From Zeimonas sp046347945 (GTDB taxonomy: Bacteria; Pseudomonadota; Gammaproteobacteria; Burkholderiales; Burkholderiaceae_E), in the NCBI GenBank assembly GCA_046347945.1, contig JAXMFB010000006.1:62001-126000 (forward strand): a stretch of 64,000 bases of DNA. The letters are read 5' to 3'. The notes beneath the pieces are model-generated. The model worked only from the letters and a program-made list of their open reading frames with translations, did no database searches and was not told the DNA's origin. This document shows positions 1 to 8,907 of this stretch, piece after piece (the stretch's first letter is position 1; each line of letters starts with the position of its first letter). Both the position numbers and the translations under genes were made by a program.

Positions 1-2
1 TC

Positions 3-839
3 CGGCAGCCGAAGACTCTGCACCGCGAAGCCGGCAGTCCCGACATGACTGGGCTGTTCGTGGGTGACGGAGGAGCCTTCGGTGTCAAGACTGAGGCGAC
101 CTACTCCCTGCATCCGGCGCCTACCAGCTACTTTCAGAGCGTCTACGAGATCGGCTCCTCGGAACGTATGTGGGCGGCGTATACCCGGCTGGTCGAGACC
201 GCACCGTTTCCCTATACGCGACTTCTGGCGTTTCGCGAGCCCAGCGGGGCCTGGCATTTCTTCGTCGTGATCAGGGGGCATAGCGATGAGGAAGTTGCGC
301 TGAAGCGTTCGATCACCGACGGCGTCATCGCCGAATACGGTGGGTGCGCCGCTAACGATAGCGCCAACATCACTCGGATCGCCAAGATGTTCTCGGCGCG
401 GCGTCTCGGCCAGCAAGTGCTCCGGAACGGCTCCGCGATGACCTATTTCGGAGAAGGACTGATTCCTCGGTCCAACACCTTGGCGTACCTGGCAACACTC
501 AACAGGCTGATCGATACCGAGCTTCAGGAACTCCACATCGTAAAGCGGGTCGAGTTCACAGTCCCCTTCCTTCGGTCCACGACAATCACTGGTGTGCTGC
601 TGTACTTTGGCGACGGGACAACGCGGGACGCGGTCAGCGAAGTCCTCTATAAGAAGACCTTCCACAAACTGCACGACACCCTGTCAAAGGAATTCGGCGG
701 GTTCACCGAAGCGTGTCAAGGCGAGCTGGCGGCGCTGAACGCTTCGATGTGGTCCCCCTCGTACAAGGAGTTCATGAAGACCATCAAGATGGCGCTAGAC
801 CCGAACGACATCTTGATGCCATCGCTCTGGAGGATCTGA
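3..839 (+). CDS. FAD-linked oxidase, C-terminal part (GlcD-like), cut by window start
   Basis: The reading frame is open to the left edge, so the true start lies outside the window; the ATG at 45 is internal. The first visible residues, DMTGLFVGDGGAFGVKTEA, match the end of the FAD-binding PCMH domain of the GlcD / D-lactate dehydrogenase / vanillyl-alcohol oxidase superfamily. The last residues (ALDPNDILMPSLW) match the usual C-terminal 'LDP.NI..P' ending. Such flavoenzymes oxidise 2-hydroxy acids or phenolic alcohols and often pass electrons to a GlcF-type Fe-S subunit, which is exactly the next gene, 3 bp downstream. The substrate cannot be read from the fragment. The family is secure; the specific enzyme is not. 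Confidence 0.85.
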   Translation, partial: RQPKTLHREAGSPDMTGLFVGDGGAFGVKTEATYSLHPAPTSYFQSVYEIGSSERMWAAYTRLVETAPFPYTRLLAFREPSGAWHFFVVIRGHSDEEVALKRSITDGVIAEYGGCAANDSANITRIAKMFSARRLGQQVLRNGSAMTYFGEGLIPRSNTLAYLATLNRLIDTELQELHIVKRVEFTVPFLRSTTITGVLLYFGDGTTRDAVSEVLYKKTFHKLHDTLSKEFGGFTEACQGELAALNASMWSPSYKEFMKTIKMALDPNDILMPSLWRI

Positions 840-842
840 CTC

Positions 843-2093
843 ATGCTCATGAATCTTCTCGCGCTCCGTGAGAACGTCTACAAATGCGTCGGATGTGGAG
901 TCTGTCGCGGCATCTGGGAGCGCGACGAAGAGGCGATGTGCCCGATCTTCGCAACTGGGATCGGGTTCGAGAGTGGCATGCCACGCGGCATGGTGACCGT
1001 GGCTCAAGATCTCCTCGAAGGCCACGTCAGTCCCTCTCGTGCGATGGCCGATGCACTCTACCGCTGCACGGATTGCGGGGCCTGCGCGACGAACTGCGAT
1101 GCGCTATCGCGAACCGGCGAGCACATCATCGACGTGCCACGGATCGCGCGTGCGCTCCGGGCCGATCTGGTCGAGAATTCGCTCGCACCGCCTGCAGCTC
1201 GCGATGTCTTCAAGGCGCTCATTGCCACCGGTAACGCGTTCGGGCAGCCGCGGGAACGGCGCGGCGCCTGGGCTTGGGAATCGGGGGTCGAGCCGTTTGG
1301 GCCGGGGCATGAGTTCCTGCTGTATGTCGGCGACGCCGGATCGTACGATGAAAGAGGCCAGGCGATGGCGCGCTCGGTCGCCCGACTGTTGCGCGCAGCA
1401 GGCATCTCCTTCGGCATCCTCGGAGAGCGCGAGGTCAGCGACGGCAACGACGTGAAGGCGATGGGCGAGTTGGCCTTGTTCGAGCATCTGGCGAGAACCA
1501 ACATCGACACTTTTCTGGACGCCGGCGTGCGCAAGATCATCTGCCTGGACCCTCACAGCTACAATTGCTTAACCAACGATTACCCTTCGCTCGGCGGCAG
1601 GTTCGAGGTCTGGCACTACACGCAGTTCACGAAGGATCTCGCCCCCCTGGTCGACAGACACGATTCGGCCGATCGGTCGTCAGGCCCGGCAGGCGCAGGC
1701 CCGCGGTCGCAGAAAGCGCGAGTCACCTACCATGATCCGTGCTATCTCGGCCGGCGGAACGGCGAGTTCGAGGCACCCAGACGGAGCCTGTCCGCCGCCG
1801 ACGCAGATCTGGTCGAGATGCCGAGAAGCCGCCGGAACTCGTTCTGTTGCGGCGGAGGATCGGGAAACTTCTATACCGACCTACTCGGAGGCGGCGTGAA
1901 CAGCGCAGCCCGGGTAAGAGTGCGTGAGGCGGTCGAGACAGGAGCGGATGCCATCGCCGTAGCCTGCCCGATGTGCTCGAAGATGCTCGACGATGCCATC
2001 AAGAGCGAGAGCCTCGACGGACGTCTGGAGGTGATGGACATCGCACAGTTCATCCTGGATGCATCTGAAGGCGGTCCACGCCATGCCCCATAA
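843..2093 (+). CDS. (Fe-S)-binding oxidoreductase subunit, GlcF/HdrD-like
   Basis: This 416-residue protein has two N-terminal 4Fe-4S motifs: Cys15-18-21 with Cys33-Pro, and Cys75-78-81-85. A C-terminal cysteine-rich CCG-type domain follows, with HDPCYLGR and CCGGGSGNF (Cys335-336). This is the layout of glycolate oxidase GlcF and of heterodisulfide-reductase-like electron carriers. It starts 3 bp after the flavoprotein gene, so the two probably form a membrane-associated dehydrogenase that feeds electrons to quinone. Two ATGs (843 and 849) are possible starts and the first was taken. Base composition is lower in GC than genes after 10 kb, like the rest of this operon. The partner and electron-transfer role are inferred from family and context; the substrate is unknown. 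Confidence 0.85.
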   Translation: MLMNLLALRENVYKCVGCGVCRGIWERDEEAMCPIFATGIGFESGMPRGMVTVAQDLLEGHVSPSRAMADALYRCTDCGACATNCDALSRTGEHIIDVPRIARALRADLVENSLAPPAARDVFKALIATGNAFGQPRERRGAWAWESGVEPFGPGHEFLLYVGDAGSYDERGQAMARSVARLLRAAGISFGILGEREVSDGNDVKAMGELALFEHLARTNIDTFLDAGVRKIICLDPHSYNCLTNDYPSLGGRFEVWHYTQFTKDLAPLVDRHDSADRSSGPAGAGPRSQKARVTYHDPCYLGRRNGEFEAPRRSLSAADADLVEMPRSRRNSFCCGGGSGNFYTDLLGGGVNSAARVRVREAVETGADAIAVACPMCSKMLDDAIKSESLDGRLEVMDIAQFILDASEGGPRHAP

Positions 2094-2156
2094 GCCTTGG
2101 CTCCATACCGATCGCCGCGTTGGCAGCGTTCAACCTCTTACCAACTGTTTGTGGTC

Positions 2157-3038
2157 ATGACGAAGATCGTCGACATCGCAATCAACGGCCTCGTTTTCGG
2201 CGGGGTGTATGCGATTCTCAGTGTCGGATTCGCATTGATCTTCGGCGTGACGCGAATGCTCAACATGGCCCATACCGCGCTGTACATGCTGGCCGCGTTC
2301 CTGATCCTTGCGGGGATTTCGGTCTTCCAACTGCCGCTCCCGCTGTCGATCATCGGAGCTGTGATCGTCACCACCGGGTTCGGCATGCTCGTCTTCAAGC
2401 TCTTTTACGACAGAGTGAAGGAGCACCAGAATGCAGTGATGATCATCTCAGTTGCCGTGGCTCTGGTTCTCCAAGAGGTGTTACTCCTGACGGTCGGCGG
2501 CCACTATCGCGGAATCCCGCCCTTCAGCAAGGGATTCGTCACCGTGTTCGGTTCCAGGGTGACGCACCAGCATCTGATAGCGATTCTGATGAGCGGGCTG
2601 GTGCTGTTGGGCCTCTGGCTGCTGCTGACGCGCACTTCGTTGGGCCAAGCCATCCGCGCAGTAGCCCAGGACCGGGAAGTCGCGACGCTGATGGGCATCG
2701 ACATCAGCAGGATCCTGCTCGTCGTCATGGGGATCTCAACGGCCCTGGCAGCGCTGGCTGCCGCAGTGGTGGCGCCGATTCAGGTCCTCAGCCCGTTGAT
2801 GTGGATTCAGCCGCTCACCATCGTGCTCGCAGCCGTGGTAATCGGCGGGCTCGGAAGCATCGGCGGGAGTGTCGTCGGCGCCTTCATTCTAGGTTACACC
2901 CAGGCAATCGTGGTGAACCTTCTGCCAAGCGGCGGCTACTTGGCCGCACCGGCCGCCATGCTGATTCTGATCATCGTGCTGCTCATTCGACCCGAAGGGC
3001 TGCGTGGCGTGGTGTTCGAAGAGGAACGCATTTCATGA
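2157..3038 (+). CDS. Branched-chain amino acid-type ABC permease (LivH family)
   Basis: A hydrophobic protein of about 293 residues with the LivH hallmarks: the start TKIVDIAINGLVFGGVYAIL, the FGVTRMLNMAHTALYML segment and the C-terminal PEGLRGV. An upstream TTG (2097) would add 20 hydrophilic residues; the ATG at 2157 fits the family N-terminus better, although no strong ribosome binding site precedes it. It forms one half of the inner-membrane channel of a HAAT-type importer together with the next gene, whose ATG overlaps its stop codon (ATGA). The Liv designation describes fold and family. Many such importers carry aromatic acids, urea or short-chain acids rather than leucine, and the neighbouring CoA ligase points that way. 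Confidence 0.9.
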   Translation: MTKIVDIAINGLVFGGVYAILSVGFALIFGVTRMLNMAHTALYMLAAFLILAGISVFQLPLPLSIIGAVIVTTGFGMLVFKLFYDRVKEHQNAVMIISVAVALVLQEVLLLTVGGHYRGIPPFSKGFVTVFGSRVTHQHLIAILMSGLVLLGLWLLLTRTSLGQAIRAVAQDREVATLMGIDISRILLVVMGISTALAALAAAVVAPIQVLSPLMWIQPLTIVLAAVVIGGLGSIGGSVVGAFILGYTQAIVVNLLPSGGYLAAPAAMLILIIVLLIRPEGLRGVVFEEERIS

Positions 3039-4132
3039 AGGGCAATCTCGCTCTCCTCGTCTCCTGGATAAGAGGCGAAGTGATCGACATACCAGGGCGC
3101 GTCATCGCGGTGCTGTTCCTCGGAGCGCTCCTACTGGTGCCGTTCGTGGCGCCGAATCCGTACTACATCCGGATCATCGCGCTCACGGCGATCTTCGCGA
3201 TCTATGCCGCCAGCTGGGACGTGCTCTCCGGCGTGACGGGACAGCTCAACCTGGGCCACGGGCTGTTCTTCGGCGTGGCTGCCTACTTGGCCGCGCTGCT
3301 GAACATCCATGCCAACATCGGGCCGTGGCTCGGCATTCCGCTCGGCGCGCTCGGTGCAATGGCCATCGGCGTCACCGCTGGATTGCCAGCGCTCCGATTG
3401 CGCGGCATCTACCTGGCGCTCGTGACGCTGGCTTTTCCGGTCATTGCGAGCGCGTTCGTGTTCGTGTTTCCGAACCTCACCGGAGGCGAGGTCGGATTGT
3501 CAGGTGTTCAGCCGCTGGCGGAATCCCGAGTCACGGCGTACTACATCGTCATTGCGGTGTTCGTGGTCTCGGTCCTCGTCATGTGGAAGTTTACCGACCC
3601 AAAGAGCAAGATCATCCGCATCGGCGTGATTCTGCACGCGATCCGGCAGGATGAGATCACTGCCAAGGCATCTGGGATCAACAGCGTCCGGTACAAGCTT
3701 CTCGCGTTCGCGGTCAGTGGTTTCATTGCTGGCATCGCAGGTGGGCTGTACGTGCACTTCATCCGGGTTGCCGGCCCTGGCATGTTCGATCTCTTCTTCT
3801 CGTTTCAGGTCGTGCTCTGGAGCATCTTCGGTGGAATCGGGACGATCTATGGCGCCGTCGCCGGCGTCTTCATCCTGTATCCGGCGATCGAATTCATGAG
3901 TTTGAGCGAGCACGCGGAACCCTACAAGATCATTGCGTTCAGCGGTGTTCTGATCGTGACCCTGCTGTTCATGCCGGAGGGACTTGCCGTCTGGATCCTT
4001 GACAAGATCGAAACGAAGTGTCTGCGCTGCAAGGTGATCAACTTCTCGGCCCGAAAGCACTGCAGGGCGTGCGGAGCCTCCCTGGTTCGTGAGCTGGAAC
4101 AGGCGGATGCCGATCCCGCCGGACCTACGTGA
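3035..4132 (+). CDS. ABC permease (LivM family) with C-terminal zinc ribbon
   Basis: A 365-residue second permease subunit. The membrane part has the LivM features SGVTGQLNLGHGLFFGVAAY and the loop LRLRGIYLALVTLAFP, followed by further membrane segments up to about residue 320 (PEGLAVWIL). The start is the ATG that overlaps the livH-like stop. Unusually, the protein then continues with a cytoplasmic tail carrying Cys329-x2-Cys332-x10-Cys343-x2-Cys346, a typical zinc-ribbon pattern, and ends in an acidic stretch. LivM proteins normally stop soon after the last membrane helix. The tail could bind a partner or sense metal; no function is known to me. The permease assignment is firm, the tail's role is open. 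Confidence 0.9.
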   Translation: MKGNLALLVSWIRGEVIDIPGRVIAVLFLGALLLVPFVAPNPYYIRIIALTAIFAIYAASWDVLSGVTGQLNLGHGLFFGVAAYLAALLNIHANIGPWLGIPLGALGAMAIGVTAGLPALRLRGIYLALVTLAFPVIASAFVFVFPNLTGGEVGLSGVQPLAESRVTAYYIVIAVFVVSVLVMWKFTDPKSKIIRIGVILHAIRQDEITAKASGINSVRYKLLAFAVSGFIAGIAGGLYVHFIRVAGPGMFDLFFSFQVVLWSIFGGIGTIYGAVAGVFILYPAIEFMSLSEHAEPYKIIAFSGVLIVTLLFMPEGLAVWILDKIETKCLRCKVINFSARKHCRACGASLVRELEQADADPAGPT

Positions 4133-4191
4133 ACGGCGGCGGTACAGGCGACTGCACGACCAAGGACTTATATCAAGATACAGGAGACAGT

Positions 4192-5898
4192 ATGGGAGAC
4201 AGCATGAACGATCCACGCCTTGCGATCGAGCGTTCGCGCGCCCTGATCGTCGAGGGGCCGGCGATGTCCTTTCCCGTGACGACGGTCGGCGACCTATTCG
4301 ACACCGTGGCGGCAAAGTGGGCGAATCGAACCGCTGTCGTCTTCTATGGACGCAAGTTCTCGTTCCAGGAGCTGCGCGAGAAAGTCGATAGGTTGGCTGG
4401 CGCCCTTGTGGGACTGGGGGTTCGCAAGGGCGACAGGATCGCCATGATGCTGCTGAATTCGCCGGAATACGCGATCACATTCTTCGCAGCGGCGAAGATC
4501 GGCGCGGTAGTGACGCCGATCAGCCCGGTCTACGTCTCCTCGGAGGTAAAGCACCAACTCGAAGACAGCGGTGCCAAGGTGGCCGTATGTATGGACATGC
4601 TCTACGAGACGATCGAGAAGTCCGGAGTTGCACTCGATGACGTGATCCTCGTTGATGTCACCGAATCCCTACCACTTTCGCGCAAGCTCTTCGGCAAGAG
4701 CATCCTGAGAAGCGCCTACACGAACAAGGCGAAGAACCCGGCAGGCCGCCGCAACGACCGGCGCATTCACCGGCTCGGTGAACTCATCTCGAGGCCGCAT
4801 GCGGCGCCGCCACGAGTCGACATCGATCCTGAACGCGACCTGATCGCCTTGCCGTACACGGGCGGGACGACCGGCGCTCCAAAGGGTGTCCGGATCACGC
4901 ACCACAACGTCGTTTCGAACCTCCTTCAGCTGAACGCGTCACTTCCGGTTCTCGCAGAGGGTAAGGAGACCAGCGTCTCGTACATGCCTTTCTACCACGC
5001 CGCGGGGCAGAGCCTGAGCCTGATCCTGTGCACGCTGAACGGCTACACGCAAGTCGTCCTCACGACCCCCGACCTGGACGAGGTCGTGCACGCGATCATC
5101 CGGTACGGTGCTACGTTCTTCGTCGGCGCGCCGGCGGTCTACGAATCCCTGAAGGACTTCGAAAAATCGGCGCGAATCGACTGGCGACGTCTCAAGGTCC
5201 TCATCTGCGGTGCCGACGCGCTGCACGAGCACACGGCCAATGAGTGGAAGACGCGCTGGGGCGTCACGCTGACCGAGGGGTACGGGATGACCGAAACGAC
5301 CGGCGGCACTCACATGAATCCGCTTGGTGAGCAGCGTGTCGGCTCCATCGGGAAGCCGATGGCAGGTGTTTCGGCCGTCCTTCTGGATCCAGACGTCGAT
5401 GCGTACGCGGAACCCGGGGAAAAAGGCGAGCTCGGGATACGAGGTCCGCAGGTCGGACTCGGGTACTGGAATCGACCGGAAGCCACCCGGGAGTGCCAGG
5501 CCGTCATCGAAGGCGTCACCTGGTGGCGAACAGGCGACATTGCCCGGGTCGACAACGACGGATACTTCTACTTCTACGAAAGGAAGCGGGACCTGATCAA
5601 GTACAAGGGCCTGCGGGTGTTCGCCCGCGAGGTCGAAGAGGTGCTGATGGCGCACCCGATGATCAAAAGCGTCGGCGTGGTCGGCGTGCCCGATCAGAAG
5701 GTCGGCGAGAACGTCAAGGCGGTGATCGTCCTCGAGACTGACGCGCACGGACTCCTGACCGAGGGGCAGATCCTCGAATTCTGCGAAGACAAGCTGGCTC
5801 ACTACAAGATTCCGAAGATTATTGAGTTCGTCGGGGAGATCCCTAGGACGGATATCGGCAAGGTCTCTCGTCGAGAGATCCGGGAGGAGGTCCAATGA
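4192..5898 (+). CDS. AMP-dependent acyl-CoA synthetase/ligase
   Basis: The adenylate-forming enzyme (about 568 residues) activates a carboxylic acid to its CoA thioester through an acyl-AMP. The P-loop YTGGTTGAPKG lies at about residues 221-231, the A5 motif YGMTETTGG near 364, the hinge region RKRDLIKYKGLRVFAREVEE follows, and the catalytic lysine of TDIGKVSRREI is near 556. The track-style GTG at 4129 was rejected in favour of ATG 4192, which has AGGAGA just upstream (4182-4187); ATG 4204 is also possible. The gene sits between transporter permeases and transporter ATPases, so it probably activates the imported compound directly. Whether that compound is aromatic or aliphatic cannot be told by eye. 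Confidence 0.9.
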   Translation: MGDSMNDPRLAIERSRALIVEGPAMSFPVTTVGDLFDTVAAKWANRTAVVFYGRKFSFQELREKVDRLAGALVGLGVRKGDRIAMMLLNSPEYAITFFAAAKIGAVVTPISPVYVSSEVKHQLEDSGAKVAVCMDMLYETIEKSGVALDDVILVDVTESLPLSRKLFGKSILRSAYTNKAKNPAGRRNDRRIHRLGELISRPHAAPPRVDIDPERDLIALPYTGGTTGAPKGVRITHHNVVSNLLQLNASLPVLAEGKETSVSYMPFYHAAGQSLSLILCTLNGYTQVVLTTPDLDEVVHAIIRYGATFFVGAPAVYESLKDFEKSARIDWRRLKVLICGADALHEHTANEWKTRWGVTLTEGYGMTETTGGTHMNPLGEQRVGSIGKPMAGVSAVLLDPDVDAYAEPGEKGELGIRGPQVGLGYWNRPEATRECQAVIEGVTWWRTGDIARVDNDGYFYFYERKRDLIKYKGLRVFAREVEEVLMAHPMIKSVGVVGVPDQKVGENVKAVIVLETDAHGLLTEGQILEFCEDKLAHYKIPKIIEFVGEIPRTDIGKVSRREIREEVQ

Positions 5899-6674
5899 TG
5901 CGCGAGCCCCTCCTGGAAGTTCGGAATCTTACGAAGGCATACGGCGGGATCCTCCCCGCTAATAACCTGAACTTCGAGATCTATCACGACGAAATCGTAG
6001 GGATCATCGGGCCGAACGGCGCCGGGAAGTCGACGTTGATGCGGCTCATTGCCGGTGTCCTCAAACCAACCTCCGGACAGATCCTCTTCAAGGGAGTCGA
6101 CATCACGGGGCAGGAGATTTCCAAGACGGTCAACATGGGGCTCGCCTCCACGTTCCAGATCGTGCGACCGTTCCGGCATCTTCCGGTGATCGCCAACGTC
6201 ATGGTCGGATGCCTGTCACCTCGTTCAAAGCGGAAGGGCGAATGGGTGAAGACCGTCGAGCAGCGCGCGGCCAATGCTCTCGAGTTTTGCGGCATCGCCG
6301 ATCTTGCCAAGGAGTCGGCCTCGGTGCTGTCGCACGGCGACCTGAAGCGACTCGAGCTCGCACGGGCGATTGCGACCGAACCCGATCTGCTTCTTCTCGA
6401 CGAGCCGCTGGGCGGGCTGAATCCGACCGAGGCAAAACTGGTCGCGCGCTCGCTCAAGCGACTCCACAAGGGAGGTCGATTCGGTCGTCTCCATAGTGAA
6501 GGGCCGGCGATGATGATCGTCGAGCACAAGCTTTCCGAACTGATGTCGATCGTCGACAGGGTGATCGTCATCAACCTCGGCAAGATCATCGCGATAGGCT
6601 CGCCGGAAGAGATCGTCAAGAACGATGCCGTAATCGAGGCCTATCTCGGAAAGGACAACACCCTTGCCGCTTAG
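5895..6674 (+). CDS. ABC transporter ATPase (LivG family)
   Basis: The 259-residue ATPase of the same importer. Walker A GPNGAGKST is at residues 39-47, the signature region LSHGDLKRLELARAI begins at about 145, and Walker B LLLLDEPLGGL is at about 165. The signature has SHGD where most ABC proteins have SGGQ; LivG proteins commonly vary here (SYGE), so it is probably active. After the D-loop there is a longer linker (GGRFGRLHSEGPA) before MMIVEHK, which looks like a small insertion. The start overlaps the ligase stop codon (two adjacent ATGs at 5895 and 5898), and its end overlaps the next ATPase gene, so all are likely co-translated. Confidence 0.9.
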   Translation: MMREPLLEVRNLTKAYGGILPANNLNFEIYHDEIVGIIGPNGAGKSTLMRLIAGVLKPTSGQILFKGVDITGQEISKTVNMGLASTFQIVRPFRHLPVIANVMVGCLSPRSKRKGEWVKTVEQRAANALEFCGIADLAKESASVLSHGDLKRLELARAIATEPDLLLLDEPLGGLNPTEAKLVARSLKRLHKGGRFGRLHSEGPAMMIVEHKLSELMSIVDRVIVINLGKIIAIGSPEEIVKNDAVIEAYLGKDNTLAA

Positions 6675-7413
6675 AGTTCAGGGGCTGTCGGTTCGTTACG
6701 ACCAGGCGACAGTCCTCAACAACGTCGGACTTGAGGTCGGCAAGGGCGAGGTCGTCGGCATCATCGGCCCGAACGGTGCCGGGAAGACCACGTTGCTCCG
6801 AGCCATCGTCGGTCTTGTTGCTTGGGAGCGTGAGTCGCTAAAGGGAACCGTCGGCGGGAAGATCACTCTGCGCGGGAGCGTGCTACTGAACGGGGAGGAG
6901 ATCTCGCATCTGCCTCCGAATGCCATCGTCCGTCGCGGACTCGTACTCTGCCCCGAGCGCGGGCGTCCGTTCCGAGAGATGACCGTCCGGGAGAACCTTG
7001 AGGTTGGAGCCTATCTCGCCAAGAGCAAGGCGACGGTCGAGGAGCGGCTCGCGCGCGTCTTCGAGCTCTTCCCGATTCTCAAGGAGCGCCAGAGCCAGAT
7101 TTCCGGGATCCTCTCAGGCGGTGAACGGACGATGTTGGCAATCGGCAGGTCATTGATGTCGGACGTGCAACTCCTCGTGATCGACGAGCCGTCGGTGGGA
7201 CTTGCACCGCTGGTCAAGGATCTTCTCTGCGAGCGGATAAAGGACATCCACCGAATGGGCATCACGGTCCTGGTCACGGAGCAGGATATCGGTTTTGCGT
7301 TCAAGCTGGTCCAGCGGAGCTACGTGCTCTCGCAAGGTCAGATGATCGCCTCAGGTACCCCGGAAGCGTTGCTCGCGGACGACATGATTCGGAAGACGTA
7401 TCTGGGGTTGTAA
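6664..7413 (+). CDS. ABC transporter ATPase (LivF family), TTG start
   Basis: The second nucleotide-binding subunit (249 residues). Walker A GPNGAGKTT is at about 36-44, the signature LSGGERTMLAIGRSLM starts near 150, and Walker B LLVIDEPSVGLAP near 170, followed by the LivF-type ending with a switch histidine replaced by TEQD. The only start that gives a full N-terminus is TTG at 6664, inside the end of the preceding gene, with an AAAGGA-like ribosome binding site about 7 bases upstream. With LivG it powers the permease pair. The gene order permease-permease-ligase-ATPase-ATPase-binding protein is unusual only in having the CoA ligase in the middle. Confidence 0.88.
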   Translation: MPLRVQGLSVRYDQATVLNNVGLEVGKGEVVGIIGPNGAGKTTLLRAIVGLVAWERESLKGTVGGKITLRGSVLLNGEEISHLPPNAIVRRGLVLCPERGRPFREMTVRENLEVGAYLAKSKATVEERLARVFELFPILKERQSQISGILSGGERTMLAIGRSLMSDVQLLVIDEPSVGLAPLVKDLLCERIKDIHRMGITVLVTEQDIGFAFKLVQRSYVLSQGQMIASGTPEALLADDMIRKTYLGL

Positions 7414-7445
7414 GTCAATCAACGACACAGAGAGGAGACTCGATT

Positions 7446-8756
7446 ATGAGTTGGAAGATCAGTCGACGCCGTTTGCTGGGATACGCGGCCGCGACGGCAG
7501 CCGGCGTAGGTGGAGCGCATGGATCGGCACGCGCGACCGGAAAGCCCATCAAGATCGGAATCGTGGGGCCAATGAAGTACGTGCAGGGCGAGCACTCCTG
7601 GTACGGCGCGGAGATCGCCGCCGAAGAGGTCAATGCGGGCGGCGGCATCAACGTCAATGGCACGAAGCGCCCGATCGAGCTCGTCCGGGTGGATACGAAC
7701 GAAATTCTCAGCACCGTCGATGCAACCTCGGCAGTCGAGCGCGCCATCACGGTCTCCAAGGTGAACTTCCTCGTCGGTGGGGCGAGTTCTTCGGCGATCA
7801 TGGCGATGCAGGAAGTCGCCATGGACTACAAGACCGTCTTTCTGCTCGGAGGATCAGGCTCCCATCCCGAGATCACCGCGCGAGTGGGCCGGAACTATGC
7901 GCGATACAAGTACTTCTTCCGTCCGTCGCCGATGTCGGCGACTTATATCGTCGACATGGTCATTGAGAGCGCGCTGGAGCTTGGCCGCATCATCAGACGT
8001 GATCTCGGTATCGCGCGACCGAAAGTGGCACTGCTTTTCGAAGAGGCCAAATGGCTCGATTCCCAGATCCCCGTCTACCAGAAGGTCTTCCCCGAAAAGG
8101 GGTTGGATGTGATCGGTCTATGGAGGATGTCGATCAAGGATCTCGACGTATCCGCCCAGCTCGGTGCGATCCGCGCCGCAGGGGCGCAGATCCTAATCCC
8201 GATGACGTCCGGCCCCGTGGCGATCCCGGTCTACCGGCAGATCGGAGAGCTCCAGATCCCGGTCGCCGTGACGGGCGTCAATGTCGAAGCGGAGGGCGCA
8301 AAGTTCTGGGAAGCAACTGGAGGTTCGGCGGCTTACCTCGGCGTGAACCTGACGTCATCGTCGGCCGCGTTCACGAAGCGCAGCGTGCCGTTCGTCGAGA
8401 AATTCAAGAAGAAACACAGTCTGAATCCAATCTTGACCGCCGCGGGAAGCTATAACGCGATCCTGCCGCTTGCCGAAGCCATCGAGCGCGCAAAGACGAT
8501 CGAGGCAGACGCTGTCGTGACGGAACTCGAGAAGACGGACTTCGAGGGCACCTCAGGCCGGCTCGTCTTCGACAAGAACCACGACGTGCGATACGGGTCG
8601 GGCTACACTGGCGCAGCGGCAGGACAATGGCTGCCGCCGAACGGTGAGTCGGTCCTATGGTGGGCAACGAAGCGGTCGGACGGTAGCGCTGTCCCGGGCT
8701 TGGTCGAATACAAGTTGCCGCCCTGGATGGTCAAGCACTGGAAGCAGGCGGGCTAG
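7446..8756 (+). CDS. Tat-exported periplasmic substrate-binding protein (LivJ/K type)
   Basis: A 436-residue periplasmic binding protein (peripla_BP_6 family). The N-terminus MSWKISRRRLLGYAAATAAG carries a twin-arginine motif (SRRRLLG) and a hydrophobic core ending near AHGSARA, so export is by the Tat system, common for this family in proteobacteria. Mature residues KPIKIGIVGPM and the region AAEEVNAGGGINVNG are typical of the HAAT ligand-binding fold. An AGGAGA ribosome binding site precedes ATG 7446. It delivers the ligand to the LivHM-like permeases. The fold does not identify the ligand. It is the last gene of the transporter operon and is followed by a perfect stem-loop. Confidence 0.9.
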   Translation: MSWKISRRRLLGYAAATAAGVGGAHGSARATGKPIKIGIVGPMKYVQGEHSWYGAEIAAEEVNAGGGINVNGTKRPIELVRVDTNEILSTVDATSAVERAITVSKVNFLVGGASSSAIMAMQEVAMDYKTVFLLGGSGSHPEITARVGRNYARYKYFFRPSPMSATYIVDMVIESALELGRIIRRDLGIARPKVALLFEEAKWLDSQIPVYQKVFPEKGLDVIGLWRMSIKDLDVSAQLGAIRAAGAQILIPMTSGPVAIPVYRQIGELQIPVAVTGVNVEAEGAKFWEATGGSAAYLGVNLTSSSAAFTKRSVPFVEKFKKKHSLNPILTAAGSYNAILPLAEAIERAKTIEADAVVTELEKTDFEGTSGRLVFDKNHDVRYGSGYTGAAAGQWLPPNGESVLWWATKRSDGSAVPGLVEYKLPPWMVKHWKQAG

Positions 8757-8758
8757 CC

Positions 8759-8796
8759 ATGCTCGGTCACGGGGCTTGCGCCGCGTGACCGAGCAT
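8759..8796 (+). terminator. Perfect 13-bp stem-loop after the binding-protein gene
   Basis: Arms 8759-8771 and 8784-8796 are exact inverted complements (ATGCTCGGTCACG and its reverse complement) around a 12-base loop, starting 3 bp after the stop codon. There is no T-run after it, so it is not a textbook intrinsic terminator; it may protect the 3' end of the mRNA or act with Rho. Confidence 0.55.
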
Positions 8797-8907
8797 CCGT
8801 AGAACGATATCGGGCGGTGCGCGACATGTCGTGTTCCGTCAGAAGAACATGCACTTGCGTATGGCTCGGTACAGAATTCCTGTAGCCAAGGCTCATCCGG
8901 AGGAAGA

